A DNA stretch of 64,000 nucleotides from Bacillus sp. P14.5 (lineage in GTDB: Bacteria; Bacillota; Bacilli; Bacillales; Bacillaceae_B). The stretch is from positions 1-64,000 of the forward strand of contig NZ_NIJF01000073.1 of the NCBI RefSeq assembly GCF_003316765.1. Reading direction: 5' to 3'. A program made the translations under genes and the position numbers. Positions 7,450 to 16,632 of the stretch are shown one piece after another. Position 1 is the stretch's first letter, and each line of letters begins with the position of its first letter. The notes below the pieces were generated by a model, which saw only the letters and a program-made list of their open reading frames with translations, was not told where the DNA came from and ran no database searches.

Positions 7450-9210
7450 TTGCAAAGCTTAAGAAGCCGATTATTTCTCATGCTGCTTCTTCTAATTATT
7501 TTGCCTTACTTTATTATTGTTCTCATTATCTATCATAATTCATTATCGAGTATAGAACAGCAGGAGTTAGAAGAGGGCAGGGATACTTTAGCCAAAAGTG
7601 CAGAAGATCTAACGAAGCACTTTAACCGAATCATTGAATTACCTTATGCATTGTATAATTCACCTAACATTTTGCAAGTGTACGAAAAGGGCTTCACTCA
7701 AAACATAGATGAGCAGTTAACCGCTTTTGAAAAAACGATGGAAACTTTCTCTGTCACCCAGCCGGAACTTAGGCAAATCCGATTCTACTTTCACCAAGGT
7801 CAAACCTCTTTGACGCTATACAATGCAAGTATAAGTGCACCAAAAGAACAAACAGACCTTCATCAGCAACCGCCTTTTAAAGAGCTTTACGAATCGAATG
7901 ATAATTATGTGTTAGAAAGTCCAAGAGCATTGGAAAATTACGATAATACTGCTATTATTCCAGGTTCGGATCACACAATGGTGGTTCCCCTGCACCACAA
8001 AGTGATCAATGTGTTAAATGGAAAATTCCTGGGGTTCTTGACGATTGACCTTGAATTATCCTCCTTTCTTCCTTATATTCAACATTTAATCAGCCATCCA
8101 AGTGATCAAGTTTATCTGATAAATGATAAGGATGAAATCATTTATTCAAATAAAGCAGATGAAATTGGCCAAGTGCAAAAGGTAAGGAACTTTTCTCTGG
8201 ATAAAGCTGTGCTGGAAAAAGATCTTGCCGCCCCCTTGTTAGATTGGAAACTAGTAAAAATAGTTTCCAAAGAGGCGTTAGTTCAGGAAGCAAATCAAGC
8301 TGTATATATAAATGTTTTACTAGGGCTAGGTGTTGTTTTGATGGGGGTCTTGATGATTTTGATCATCTCCAGGATCATTACAAAGCCTCTAAGTGAGTTA
8401 AGCAAACAAGTCCAGAAGATTAAAAGTGGAGGGGGAGAAATATCGGTTGACTCAAAATATAATGATGAGATTTGGTATCTTTCCACTCAAATGCAACAAA
8501 TGCTGCAACGCATTCAAACACATATCAACCGAGAATACAAATTGGAATTGGAACTTAAAAAAAGTGAATATAGATTGTTGAAATCGCAGGTGAATCCCCA
8601 CTTCCTATTCAATGCTTTGCAGACCATCGGAGCAGTGGCCCTTAGGTCAAATAATCTAAAGGTGTATAAGTTGATCATTTCCTTATCGGGATTAATGAGA
8701 TATTCCCTTAATGCTGACCACTTTGTGAAAGTAAGAGAGGAATATGCCTATATCCAATCCTATCTTCACCTCCAAAAAGAGAGATTTGGTGATGACGTAA
8801 AAGTAGAAATAGAAGTGGAGGAGGGAATTATGGATTTAATGATACCCAGCATGATCATTCAGCCGCTTGTCGAAAACTATTTTAAGCATAGTTTTGAAGC
8901 AGGGTACGATGCCGCCACGCTGCGAATAATCGGCAGACGTAAAGAGGAATTTGTTGAATTCCATGTGAGCAATGATGGCGCACCTGTGGAGGAGAAAAAA
9001 CTGCAGGCGATGACCGGGTATATCTACGGTAAATCTAAGGCGGATGGCCCTTACAAAAGCGGGGTAGGATTGAAGAATATATATGATCGACTCATTCTCC
9101 ACTATGGAAAAGAGGCATCAATGAAATTTGGAAGCAGCAATGGAAAAGGGTTCTATATTCAAATCACTCTTCCGCTAACTAGAAAAGAAACTCTGTCAGA
9201 AAGGGGCTGA
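7450..9210 (+). CDS. YesM-like sensor histidine kinase of the levan island
   Basis: This 586-residue membrane kinase has one transmembrane helix at about 8-28, an extracellular sensor domain to about 283, a second helix at 284-307 and a HAMP domain. A His_kinase (LytS/YesM) phosphoacceptor box follows with H384 in VNPHFLFNAL, and then an HATPase with VENYF and KSGVGLKNI boxes. The TTG start at 7450 follows AAAGGAG. YesM kinases in Bacillus sense carbohydrates or carbohydrate-binding proteins. The next genes encode its response regulator, an extracytoplasmic sugar-binding lipoprotein and two fructan enzymes, so levan, fructo-oligosaccharides or sucrose is the likely signal (inference). HK and RR are separated by only four bases. 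Confidence 0.92.
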   Translation: MQSLRSRLFLMLLLLIILPYFIIVLIIYHNSLSSIEQQELEEGRDTLAKSAEDLTKHFNRIIELPYALYNSPNILQVYEKGFTQNIDEQLTAFEKTMETFSVTQPELRQIRFYFHQGQTSLTLYNASISAPKEQTDLHQQPPFKELYESNDNYVLESPRALENYDNTAIIPGSDHTMVVPLHHKVINVLNGKFLGFLTIDLELSSFLPYIQHLISHPSDQVYLINDKDEIIYSNKADEIGQVQKVRNFSLDKAVLEKDLAAPLLDWKLVKIVSKEALVQEANQAVYINVLLGLGVVLMGVLMILIISRIITKPLSELSKQVQKIKSGGGEISVDSKYNDEIWYLSTQMQQMLQRIQTHINREYKLELELKKSEYRLLKSQVNPHFLFNALQTIGAVALRSNNLKVYKLIISLSGLMRYSLNADHFVKVREEYAYIQSYLHLQKERFGDDVKVEIEVEEGIMDLMIPSMIIQPLVENYFKHSFEAGYDAATLRIIGRRKEEFVEFHVSNDGAPVEEKKLQAMTGYIYGKSKADGPYKSGVGLKNIYDRLILHYGKEASMKFGSSNGKGFYIQITLPLTRKETLSERG

Positions 9211-9214
9211 TTCC

Positions 9215-10396
9215 GTGAAGGCATTATTGGTGGACGATGAAAAAAATGTGTTGATGGTAATGCGGCATCTCGTTAATTGGAGTGAGTTAGGCGTTGAGGA
9301 ACTTTTGGAAGCCAGGAATGGAATAGAAGCTTTAGAGGTCGTAAAGAAGGAAAGTCCTGCCCTCCTTCTTACTGATATTAAGATGCCTAAAATGAATGGA
9401 GTCGTTCTTGTAGAGGAATTAAGGAAAAGAGGTTATCAAGGAAAGGTCATTTTGGTTTCAGGATATGATGATTTCGAGTTTATGAGAAAGGCGATTCAAT
9501 TAGACACTTTTGACTATATTCTAAAGCCGATAGAACCTGACTCTTTTCATCACACGCTTACTAGGGCAGTTGAACAGTTGAAACAAGAAAAGAAGGAAGC
9601 GTTGGAAAAAGAAAATCTTCTTAAGAAAATGAAGAAGTTCCAAGCAGATCAACTGTTCACTTCCTGTTGTCTGGGAAAGTCAGAGGATATGGCCGCTATG
9701 CGCTTTGTAATCAAAGAGGAAGAGGAATATGAAGTAACATTATTATCCTTCTATCAAATGAACCATTCGAAGGAAGTTATCCATTCACTTTCCGGGGAGA
9801 TGGAATCCAAACAACTTGGTACTGCTTTTTCATTTGTTCAGGAAGACAATATTGGCATTGTCATTTCAATAAAGGGAGAATGGTTAAACGTTGAAGAATG
9901 GCTTCGCAGTAATGTGGAGGCTCCCATACGGATCATACAGGAACCTCTTCCGTATATCGCTGGCTTGCCCAAGGTTTTTCAGAACCTTCGAACGAAACTC
10001 GATGAGAATCATTATGCAGCAATTAAAAGTATAGATGAGATAGCGGCAAAGAAACGGATACAAGAAATCATTTCTTACGTCGAGTCTTATTATATGGATG
10101 ATTTGAGCTTAGAAAAACTTTCAAGATTATTTTTTCTGTCCAGGGAGCATATCTCCAGAACTTTTAAGAAAGAGACGGGGAAGCCGCTTTCTAAGTTTGT
10201 AACAGACCTTCGCATCCTCCAAGCTAAGAAGCGATTGACAGAAACAGATGAATCCATCATTTCCATCTCTATGCAGTTAGGATATCAAGATGAGAAGTAC
10301 TTCTCGAAATTATTTAAAAAAATCGTGGGCATGACACCTTTCGACTACCGCAGCAGACAATTGCCTTACAGACAACACGATAAAATAACTCACTAG
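9215..10396 (+). CDS. YesN-like response regulator (REC + AraC HTH)
   Basis: A receiver domain carries the DD pair at residues 7-8 and the phosphoacceptor D54 in LLTDIKMPKMNG. A linker and a C-terminal AraC/XylS double HTH (about 285-385) follow, with the usual GYQDEKYFSKLFKK signature. It is the partner of the kinase ending four bases upstream and is read from GTG. YesN-type regulators activate sugar-uptake and polysaccharide-utilisation genes. The obvious targets here are the lipoprotein gene and sacB-levB downstream. The middle domain (about 130-280) is divergent, as is common in this family. Confidence 0.92.
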   Translation: MKALLVDDEKNVLMVMRHLVNWSELGVEELLEARNGIEALEVVKKESPALLLTDIKMPKMNGVVLVEELRKRGYQGKVILVSGYDDFEFMRKAIQLDTFDYILKPIEPDSFHHTLTRAVEQLKQEKKEALEKENLLKKMKKFQADQLFTSCCLGKSEDMAAMRFVIKEEEEYEVTLLSFYQMNHSKEVIHSLSGEMESKQLGTAFSFVQEDNIGIVISIKGEWLNVEEWLRSNVEAPIRIIQEPLPYIAGLPKVFQNLRTKLDENHYAAIKSIDEIAAKKRIQEIISYVESYYMDDLSLEKLSRLFFLSREHISRTFKKETGKPLSKFVTDLRILQAKKRLTETDESIISISMQLGYQDEKYFSKLFKKIVGMTPFDYRSRQLPYRQHDKITH

Positions 10397-10418
10397 CAGA
10401 TTCATTTGAGGTGAATTC

Positions 10419-11654
10419 ATGAATAACTTGTCTTTTCCGGTAGTATTATTTCTTACAATGATGATAAGTGGATGTATGTCTGAGAATAATCAGAGAGACC
10501 TGGCAGCAGAAAGTCATCAGGTTGAACTGGCAATCCGAAATTCAAAGGTAGAAATAGCTGAGCCCTTTGAGGCAATGGTAGAAGAATATGAAAGGGAACA
10601 TCCGGCTATTTCCATAACAGTAGAAACAGTTGGCGGCAGGCCGGACGATTTCAGTGATATCAAGGCTAAGATAGCTGCAGGAAATGGACCGGATATTTTT
10701 ACAAATGTCGGTTATGGGGAAGCGGAGAAATGGTCATCGCACCTAGAGGATTTGTCTGGCGAGCCATGGGTGGAAAATGCCAGGAAGAACACCCTTGAAC
10801 CCATTACCATTAATGAAAAGATATTAGGAATGCCTATAAATTTGGAAGGTTTCGGGATTGTTTATAATGAAGAGCTGTTCACAAAAGCTGGAATACTCTC
10901 ACCTCCAGCATCCATTGAAGAATTAGAGGAGGCTGTGAAGAAATTAGAAAGAGCAGGAATTACCCCGTTTGCTAATGGCTATTATGAAGAGTGGAAGCTG
11001 GGTTACCACCTGCCAAGCTTGGCATCCACCTTGCCTGATGAACCGAAGAATTCAGTACCAGGGACGCAAACCAAACGATTGGATGATTTGTTGACATTTA
11101 TTGATTTTACAATGATACATGGAAATAGCAATCCTTCTAAAACAGATTATTACAATGAATTGGATTTGTTTTTTACTGAAAAAGCAGCCATGGTCCTCCA
11201 AGGAAATTGGATACAGCCGCTATTAAATCAGAAAGCACCGCATCTTTCTGTAGGAATAATGGCTGTGCCGATTACAAAACAGACAGACAGCAAGTTAGCA
11301 GTTGGAGTACCTGGTTATTGGGTCATTAACAAACAAATTTCCTTAGAAAAGAAAGAAGCAGCAAAAGACTTCCTCCATTGGATGGTCTCTTCTGAAACGG
11401 GCCAACGATATATTACAGAAGAGTTTTCGTTTGTTCCCGCCTTTAAGAATTTCGATATACAGCACAAGAAGGATCTCACGGGTGCCACGTTAAAGCAATT
11501 GGAAGAAGGAGAAGTGTCAAGTTCTAAATGGTTGTCCTTTCCTCCTTTGTCAAAGCAGAAAGCTGGAAAAGCATTAAGAGGATACACGAAAGAAAATATT
11601 TCCAGAGAAGAAACGCTCCAAGTGTTAGAAGAAATTTGGTCAGCAGGTGAGTAG
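10419..11654 (+). CDS. Extracellular sugar-binding lipoprotein (ABC solute-binding family 1)
   Basis: The N-terminus is a lipoprotein signal with the lipobox ISGC (C19). The remainder is a family-1 (MalE-like) solute-binding protein, with the typical segments for cleft residues (ANGYYEEWKLGY, LQGNWIQPLL, GVPGYWVINK). Its length of 411 is normal. No ABC permease or ATPase gene is adjacent on either side, which is unusual. Its place between a YesMN pair and fructan enzymes suggests either that a distant transporter is used or that it is a ligand-sensing partner of the kinase, as reported for XylFII-LytS. It starts 22 bp after the regulator behind GAGGTG. Confidence 0.88.
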   Translation: MNNLSFPVVLFLTMMISGCMSENNQRDLAAESHQVELAIRNSKVEIAEPFEAMVEEYEREHPAISITVETVGGRPDDFSDIKAKIAAGNGPDIFTNVGYGEAEKWSSHLEDLSGEPWVENARKNTLEPITINEKILGMPINLEGFGIVYNEELFTKAGILSPPASIEELEEAVKKLERAGITPFANGYYEEWKLGYHLPSLASTLPDEPKNSVPGTQTKRLDDLLTFIDFTMIHGNSNPSKTDYYNELDLFFTEKAAMVLQGNWIQPLLNQKAPHLSVGIMAVPITKQTDSKLAVGVPGYWVINKQISLEKKEAAKDFLHWMVSSETGQRYITEEFSFVPAFKNFDIQHKKDLTGATLKQLEEGEVSSSKWLSFPPLSKQKAGKALRGYTKENISREETLQVLEEIWSAGE

Positions 11655-11741
11655 ACATCCAGTGCTTTCCATATCAATATACGACGATAATAAGGTCAAT
11701 TCCAGACATATCCCGATAGTACCCGATTATTTATACTTACC

Positions 11742-11761
11742 TTGTAAGAAGGTTCTTACAA
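11742..11761. promoter_or_regulatory. 20-bp inverted repeat upstream of sacB
   Basis: TTGTAAGAAGGTTCTTACAA has two 9-bp arms around GG, ends 25 bp before the sacB ATG and lies just after a TATACT that could be a -10 box (11733-11738). It has no T-run, so it is not a terminator. An operator or a 5' UTR hairpin controlling sacB is the likely role. The whole 132-bp leader is too short for a SacY/SacT-type antiterminator arrangement as in Bacillus subtilis sacB, and none is seen. Confidence 0.6.
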
Positions 11762-11786
11762 AAAATCGTTACTAGGAGGAACTTGT

Positions 11787-13277
11787 ATGAAATTATCTCA
11801 TTTTGCATCCAAGGCAACTGTGGCAACCCTAAGTGCAGCAATCTTATTCAGTGGAGGGACTTTTGCATCAGCATCAGGCCAGCCGCCCGTATCCAATGAA
11901 AAAGTGAAGGTTTATAAAGAAACATATGGTACTTCACAAATTACACGGGTGGACATGAAAAGAATGGCGAAACAACACGGCGACAAGCGATTTACGGTGC
12001 CAAGCTTTGATGAATCCGGGATTAAAAATGTCAAGTCCGCTACAAAAGTAGACGAAAATGGCAATACCATATTGATGGACGTTTGGGATACATGGCCTTT
12101 ACAAAATGCAGACGGGACAGTTGCAGAATATAACGGTTACCATATCATCTTTGGCCTTGCAGGAGCCCCTGACAATCCAAACGATACATTTGTATACATG
12201 TTCTATAAGGATGCAGAAGATGATTCCATTGATGCATGGAAGAATGCTGGAAGAGTCTTTGACGATGAGGATAAATTCAAAGCTAATGATGAAATCCTAA
12301 AGGGACAACAAGAGGAATGGTCCGGATCGGCACTCTTTACAGAGGACGGAGAAATTCGATTATTCTATACGAACCGTGGGGGCTTTGATGAAAGCACCGG
12401 GATTTTTGGTAAACAAACATTAACGACTGCACAGGTGAATCTAACTGAGGATGAACAAGCTGAATTGCAGATCGATGGAGTAGAAGATCATAAGTCCATT
12501 TATGATGGCGGAGACAGCAAGACGTATGAAACTGTCAATAAAGCTTTTGAAGATCGCAACTTCATGAACAACCACACATTGCGCGATCCTCATTACATTG
12601 AAGATAAAGGCCGCAAATACTTAGTATTTGAAGCAAACACAGGAACTGAATATGGATATTCCGGCGAAGAATCACTTTATAACCGTGCCTACTACGGCCA
12701 AGGCAAACGTTTTATGATCAATGAAATGAGACATCTGATCAAAAGCGGTAAAAAAGAGGTGGCTGAACTAGCGAATGGTGCGATAGGAATCATTGAGATT
12801 AATGACGACTACACGATCAAAAAAGAAATGAAGCCATTGGTGGTTTCGAATACTGTCACAGATGAAGTTGAACGTCCGAACATTTTCAAAAAAGACGGGA
12901 AGTTCTATTTGTTCACTAGTACTCGTGGTTCCAAGATGACGATTAAAGGAATAGATGATGAAGACATCTATATGCTTGGGTATGTGTCCAACTCTTTGAC
13001 AGGCCCATATAAGCCGATGAATAGAACGGGAATCGTATTACATCAAGATTTAGATCCGAATGATATCACATGGACATACGCTCACTATGTCATCCCGCAG
13101 CAAACTACAGATGACTTTGTGGTAACAAGCTACATGACAAATCGCGGTTTCTTTGAAGATAGGAAGTCTACATTTGCTCCTTCTTTCTTATTGGATATCA
13201 AGAATAAACGATCATCAGTAGTAGATGGCGGATTATTAGAACAAGGTCAAATAACAGTTGATGAAAAAAACGAGTAA
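11787..13277 (+). CDS. sacB: Levansucrase (GH68)
   Basis: This secreted enzyme transfers fructose from sucrose to make levan, or hydrolyses sucrose. A Sec signal peptide of about 30 residues ends near FASAS. The catalytic triad of GH68 is visible: nucleophile D101 in DVWDTWPLQN, transition-state stabiliser D267 in LRDPHY and acid/base E362 in DEVERPN. Long stretches match the well-known B. subtilis SacB (for example NGVEDYKSI- and MLGYVSNSLTGPY-type segments). A short insertion precedes the VWD motif compared with that enzyme. The gene follows the AGGAGG site at 11776 and forms a unit with levB downstream. Confidence 0.97.
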   Translation: MKLSHFASKATVATLSAAILFSGGTFASASGQPPVSNEKVKVYKETYGTSQITRVDMKRMAKQHGDKRFTVPSFDESGIKNVKSATKVDENGNTILMDVWDTWPLQNADGTVAEYNGYHIIFGLAGAPDNPNDTFVYMFYKDAEDDSIDAWKNAGRVFDDEDKFKANDEILKGQQEEWSGSALFTEDGEIRLFYTNRGGFDESTGIFGKQTLTTAQVNLTEDEQAELQIDGVEDHKSIYDGGDSKTYETVNKAFEDRNFMNNHTLRDPHYIEDKGRKYLVFEANTGTEYGYSGEESLYNRAYYGQGKRFMINEMRHLIKSGKKEVAELANGAIGIIEINDDYTIKKEMKPLVVSNTVTDEVERPNIFKKDGKFYLFTSTRGSKMTIKGIDDEDIYMLGYVSNSLTGPYKPMNRTGIVLHQDLDPNDITWTYAHYVIPQQTTDDFVVTSYMTNRGFFEDRKSTFAPSFLLDIKNKRSSVVDGGLLEQGQITVDEKNE

Positions 13278-13294
13278 AAGTTTACTAACAAGAA

Positions 13295-13322
13295 GAAAAT
13301 GTCGAAGAGGCATTTTCTTTTT
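13295..13322 (+). terminator. Intercistronic hairpin/attenuator between sacB and levB
   Basis: The arms GAAAATG (13295-13301) and CATTTTC (13311-13317) are followed by a TTTTTG tail. The structure would reduce transcription from sacB into levB. The first in-frame ATG of the levB frame lies inside its left arm, which argues for a later start. Confidence 0.7.
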
Positions 13323-13346
13323 GTATATAAGGAAGCGTGGAATAAT

Positions 13347-14921
13347 ATGCCTGTATCATCTCTCTTTAAAAAATTCATCTTTATCATCATGATTTTCATC
13401 GTAGGTGCAGCTTTCATAGCCAGCCTATTGAAATGGAATCAAGACCCATCAAGAGAAAATGTCCCTGAGGAGGAAAATTCTTTTCGGCCCGATTACCATT
13501 TCACCACTCCTGATAAGTGGAAAAATGATCCCCAAAAACCGGTTTATCATAATGAAAAATACCATTACTACTATTTATATAATCGGGACTATCCAGAAGG
13601 AAATGGCACAGAATGGCGGCATGCTACATCGACAGACCTTGTGAATTGGAAAGATGAGGGAGTGGCAATACCTAAATACACTACCGAAAACGGAGATCCC
13701 TGGTCAGGCTCTTTGGTCATCGATCATGATAATACTGCTGGTTATGGTGAAAATGCTTTCGTTGCCATTTTGACACAGCCTTCTAAAGACGGGCAGCAGG
13801 AACAATATCTCTGGTACAGTACAGATGGCGGTTATACCTTTCAGCAAGAAAAACAAGAGCCGGTTCTCCCTAATCAAGGGGGAAAAGACTTTCGCGATCC
13901 CAAAGTCATTTGGAATGAAGAATACAATAAATGGGTGCTATTGTTGGCAGAGGGAACGAAGATAGGATTCTATGAATCACAAAATTTAAAAAGCTGGACC
14001 TACACAGGATCATTTGAAACCAATAAATTAGGTGTGCTCGAATGTCCGGATTTATTTCAAATAAGAGCATCTAATGGAACAGTAAAATGGGTGCTTGGCG
14101 TGAGTGCAAATGGTGAAGAGCAAGGAAAACCCGCCAATTATGCATATTGGACTGGAGAGTTTGATGGAAAAGAATTTCATGCGGAAGAACACGAACCGCA
14201 GTGGCTGGATTATGGACATGACTGGTACGGTGCCGTAACGTTTGAGAGTGAAGGGAACTCCCTTGATTATAGGTATGCATTCGCATGGATGAATAACTGG
14301 TCTTATGCGAACCATACACCGTCAATGGAGAAAGATGGCTTCAACGGTATGGATTCCATTGTCCGCAGGATAGAACTGAAACAGAGAGAAGAGGGAGGTT
14401 ATGCTCTATACTCCACTCCAATAAAGGAACTGGATCAGTTGGTGAGTTCAGAAGAGGCCGTTAATAATATTGTTTTGGCGGATGAATCCAAGACATTGGA
14501 CTTAAAGGCTGAGTCTTACCGTATTGAAGCAGAAATCCAGTGGGAAAACACCAAAAACGTAGGACTGAGATTAAGAGAATCAGATGACCAGACTCGACAT
14601 ATTGATGCAGGAATTTCTGTTGATAATCATTACTCATATGTCAATCGGAGCTATACGGATAACCCTGATAAGGAAGGCCGCTATCAAGAGAGCCAAGCCC
14701 CTTTTGCTACCAAGAACAACAGAGCCAAGCTGACTATTTTAGTAGATAAAATGAGCGTGGAAATGTTTGTCGATGATGGATTAGTAACTCATAGTAATCT
14801 TGTATTTCCTCCGAGGGGAGATAAGGGAATAACTTTATACTCCATAGGAGGCAGAGCTGAGTTTAAGAATGTGAAAGTAGAGATATTAGACAGCAAAACA
14901 ACTAAAAAAGACCTTCCTTAA
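13347..14921 (+). CDS. levB: Endolevanase (GH32), LevB/YveB-like
   Basis: This enzyme hydrolyses levan to levan-oligosaccharides such as levanbiose. GH32 motifs are present: nucleophile D61 in KWKNDPQK, the RDP box in FRDPKV and the acid/base Glu in ECPDLF, followed by the C-terminal beta-sandwich module (about 400-520). The sequence aligns closely with B. subtilis LevB, including the unusual NDPQKP instead of NDPNG. An N-terminal hydrophobic helix (about 8-28) gives secretion or membrane anchoring. ATG 13347 is preferred because the upstream in-frame ATG at 13299 sits in a terminator hairpin. As in B. subtilis, levB follows sacB, so one transcript both makes and trims levan. Confidence 0.93.
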   Translation: MPVSSLFKKFIFIIMIFIVGAAFIASLLKWNQDPSRENVPEEENSFRPDYHFTTPDKWKNDPQKPVYHNEKYHYYYLYNRDYPEGNGTEWRHATSTDLVNWKDEGVAIPKYTTENGDPWSGSLVIDHDNTAGYGENAFVAILTQPSKDGQQEQYLWYSTDGGYTFQQEKQEPVLPNQGGKDFRDPKVIWNEEYNKWVLLLAEGTKIGFYESQNLKSWTYTGSFETNKLGVLECPDLFQIRASNGTVKWVLGVSANGEEQGKPANYAYWTGEFDGKEFHAEEHEPQWLDYGHDWYGAVTFESEGNSLDYRYAFAWMNNWSYANHTPSMEKDGFNGMDSIVRRIELKQREEGGYALYSTPIKELDQLVSSEEAVNNIVLADESKTLDLKAESYRIEAEIQWENTKNVGLRLRESDDQTRHIDAGISVDNHYSYVNRSYTDNPDKEGRYQESQAPFATKNNRAKLTILVDKMSVEMFVDDGLVTHSNLVFPPRGDKGITLYSIGGRAEFKNVKVEILDSKTTKKDLP

Positions 14922-14962
14922 TCGGAGGCCGCTGAAATAGTCCAACCAAAACGTTAAAAGGG

Positions 14963-14998
14963 AGAATCGTTCAATTATTAGACGATTCTTCTTTTTTT
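14963..14998 (+). terminator. Rho-independent terminator of sacB-levB
   Basis: The arms AGAATCGT (14963-14970) and ACGATTCT (14982-14989) are followed by TCTTTTTTT. The rest of the gap to 15200 shows no gene. Confidence 0.88.
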
Positions 14999-15199
14999 GG
15001 CTTTAGCTACTATGAAAGAGTGTTGAATTCTGATCAAGTTGTGCGGATTCGCTGGGCGGGCGCTCGTGAAAATGGCTCAACTTTCCTTATTTTAATTCGG
15101 TTGGTTACTCAATGAAGGTGAAGACCTTTTTACTAAATCACAATACTCACCGTAGATTTTTCTATGTGAACAATTTCGATAGTTTTCCTTAATTGTTAA

Positions 15200-15247
15200 A
15201 AAAAGTACTTCTAAAGGCAGGTAAACCAGAAGGTCCAACTGCCTTTA
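15200..15247 (-). terminator. Rho-independent terminator of the lipoprotein gene
   Basis: Read on the minus strand, AAAGGCAG pairs with CTGCCTTT around a loop, and a T7 run follows (AAAAAAA at 15197-15204 on the plus strand). Confidence 0.65.
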
Positions 15248-15254
15248 TGAATAT

Positions 15255-16325
15255 TTAATGCCCCACCAACGGATACGTCCTGATATCCTGTGCCGTATCG
15301 TTCACTAAACGAATCTCCCACGCATTAAAGTCAAGCGCGGCAAGCTGCATGGCGTTTTCAAACACTGTGCGGTCAGCTTCTGTAATGGTCTCCTCATCCA
15401 TCGTATATTGAACAGTCGCATTGCCGTTTTGGAGTGAAGCGCTCACGACTTCCAATCCTTCTACAATGGCTGAAGAGTAGAATGTGTCTTCATTTTCCAC
15501 TGTGCCCATCGCTTCTACCGTCTCCGGGAAGGATAGAGGCTCTCCGTTTTCATTCTCAACCTGCTCATCCAAGTCCACGCCGGGCAGGAACAGAGTCTGC
15601 TCTGTGTCTTTGTCGTAAATCGTATAGTACCCGCGCGAAAGCCCTCTTTCGTCTTTGATGATGATAGGCTCATCAATCGGACTTTGGGCTACAATGATGT
15701 CTTCCTCGCCATCGGGATTGGTAAAAGTAATTTCTTCAATGCCATAGAAATCGCTGATCCCGACCAACGAGTCATAGAATAAAGTCGTCTGGGCGGAGGT
15801 GGTGGATAACTGATTTCCTTCTTCAGTAAAATGCACCTGCAGCTTTGGCCATTCTGCAGCAATCTCAGTAAAGGAGCCAAGGATTTCTTGTTCAGAAGGA
15901 TCGTTTTCGATAAGCGACCTCTTTAACCGTTCTTCGGGTGAAAGGTTTTCCCCTTCTTCACGTGTAATGGTGTAGGCTGTAAGAAACTCGGTCCCTGTAT
16001 CGTACGGGTGTGAGCCAATAAAATAATTCGGGGTGATTTGAGCTCCTCCATAGGTGTCAGAATTATCATCACCGTCTTCATTTGAGGATTCGCCATCATC
16101 ATTTGAGGAATCATCGCCTTCATTTGTGTCCTCTTGGTCAGTGGTGTCTTCATCATTTGTTCCCTCGGTTTCCATTTCATCCGCATCCTCTGTCACTGCT
16201 GCATCTTGAGAGTTTTCATCAAGAGGTTCGTCATCTTGTCCAGTTGCATTGTTTTCAGAGTTTTGACAGCTTACCAGCAGAAAAGCTATGGAAGCCATTC
16301 CAGCTATCCTGGTTAATTTTTTCAT
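15255..16325 (-). CDS. Acidic lipoprotein of unknown function
   Basis: The protein has a lipoprotein signal with LVSC (C20). A very acidic low-complexity linker rich in Asp, Glu, Asn and Thr follows (about 21-95). The folded part of about 260 residues contains segments resembling GerMN-like lipoproteins (TVQYTMDEETITEADRTVFE). I cannot assign a function; attachment to the outer face of the membrane is clear. The start is supported by AAAGGGGG before ATG 16325. The linker looks like the spacers that carry a lipid-anchored domain through the cell wall. Confidence 0.8.
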   Translation of the reverse strand: MKKLTRIAGMASIAFLLVSCQNSENNATGQDDEPLDENSQDAAVTEDADEMETEGTNDEDTTDQEDTNEGDDSSNDDGESSNEDGDDNSDTYGGAQITPNYFIGSHPYDTGTEFLTAYTITREEGENLSPEERLKRSLIENDPSEQEILGSFTEIAAEWPKLQVHFTEEGNQLSTTSAQTTLFYDSLVGISDFYGIEEITFTNPDGEEDIIVAQSPIDEPIIIKDERGLSRGYYTIYDKDTEQTLFLPGVDLDEQVENENGEPLSFPETVEAMGTVENEDTFYSSAIVEGLEVVSASLQNGNATVQYTMDEETITEADRTVFENAMQLAALDFNAWEIRLVNDTAQDIRTYPLVGH

Positions 16326-16632
16326 TCAAATTCCCCCTTTTGTCCTATGTACCCTATCCTGAGATATTAAACAGATAATTACATATTTGAGAAGGTTTGT
16401 AGGACAGAGGGACAGGTTCCTTGTATTGCCGATTATAAACAATTATATGGGTGGGTCAAAAATAAAGCCGAAAGAATTCCAGCTGAATAGCTGTGTGAGG
16501 CTTTATCTCCATTGGGAGGCAGAGCCTTTTTATATTTCAAGAGAATTGTAGAACTACCCCTGTCATTTAGGAAGGAATTAAAGTACAACAGTTGAATTAG
16601 AAAAAGAGACACAACTGGAGGGAGAATGACTC
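16326..16632. other. Intergenic region upstream of the PLP enzyme
   Basis: It contains one copy of the GGGACAGGTTCC repeat near 16404-16420 and a hairpin built from AAAGCC (from about 16465) and GGCTTT (to about 16505). A second small AGGC/GCCT hairpin with T4 lies near 16515-16533. A ribosome binding site (TGGAGGGAG) precedes the next gene. No coding sequence was seen. Confidence 0.5.
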
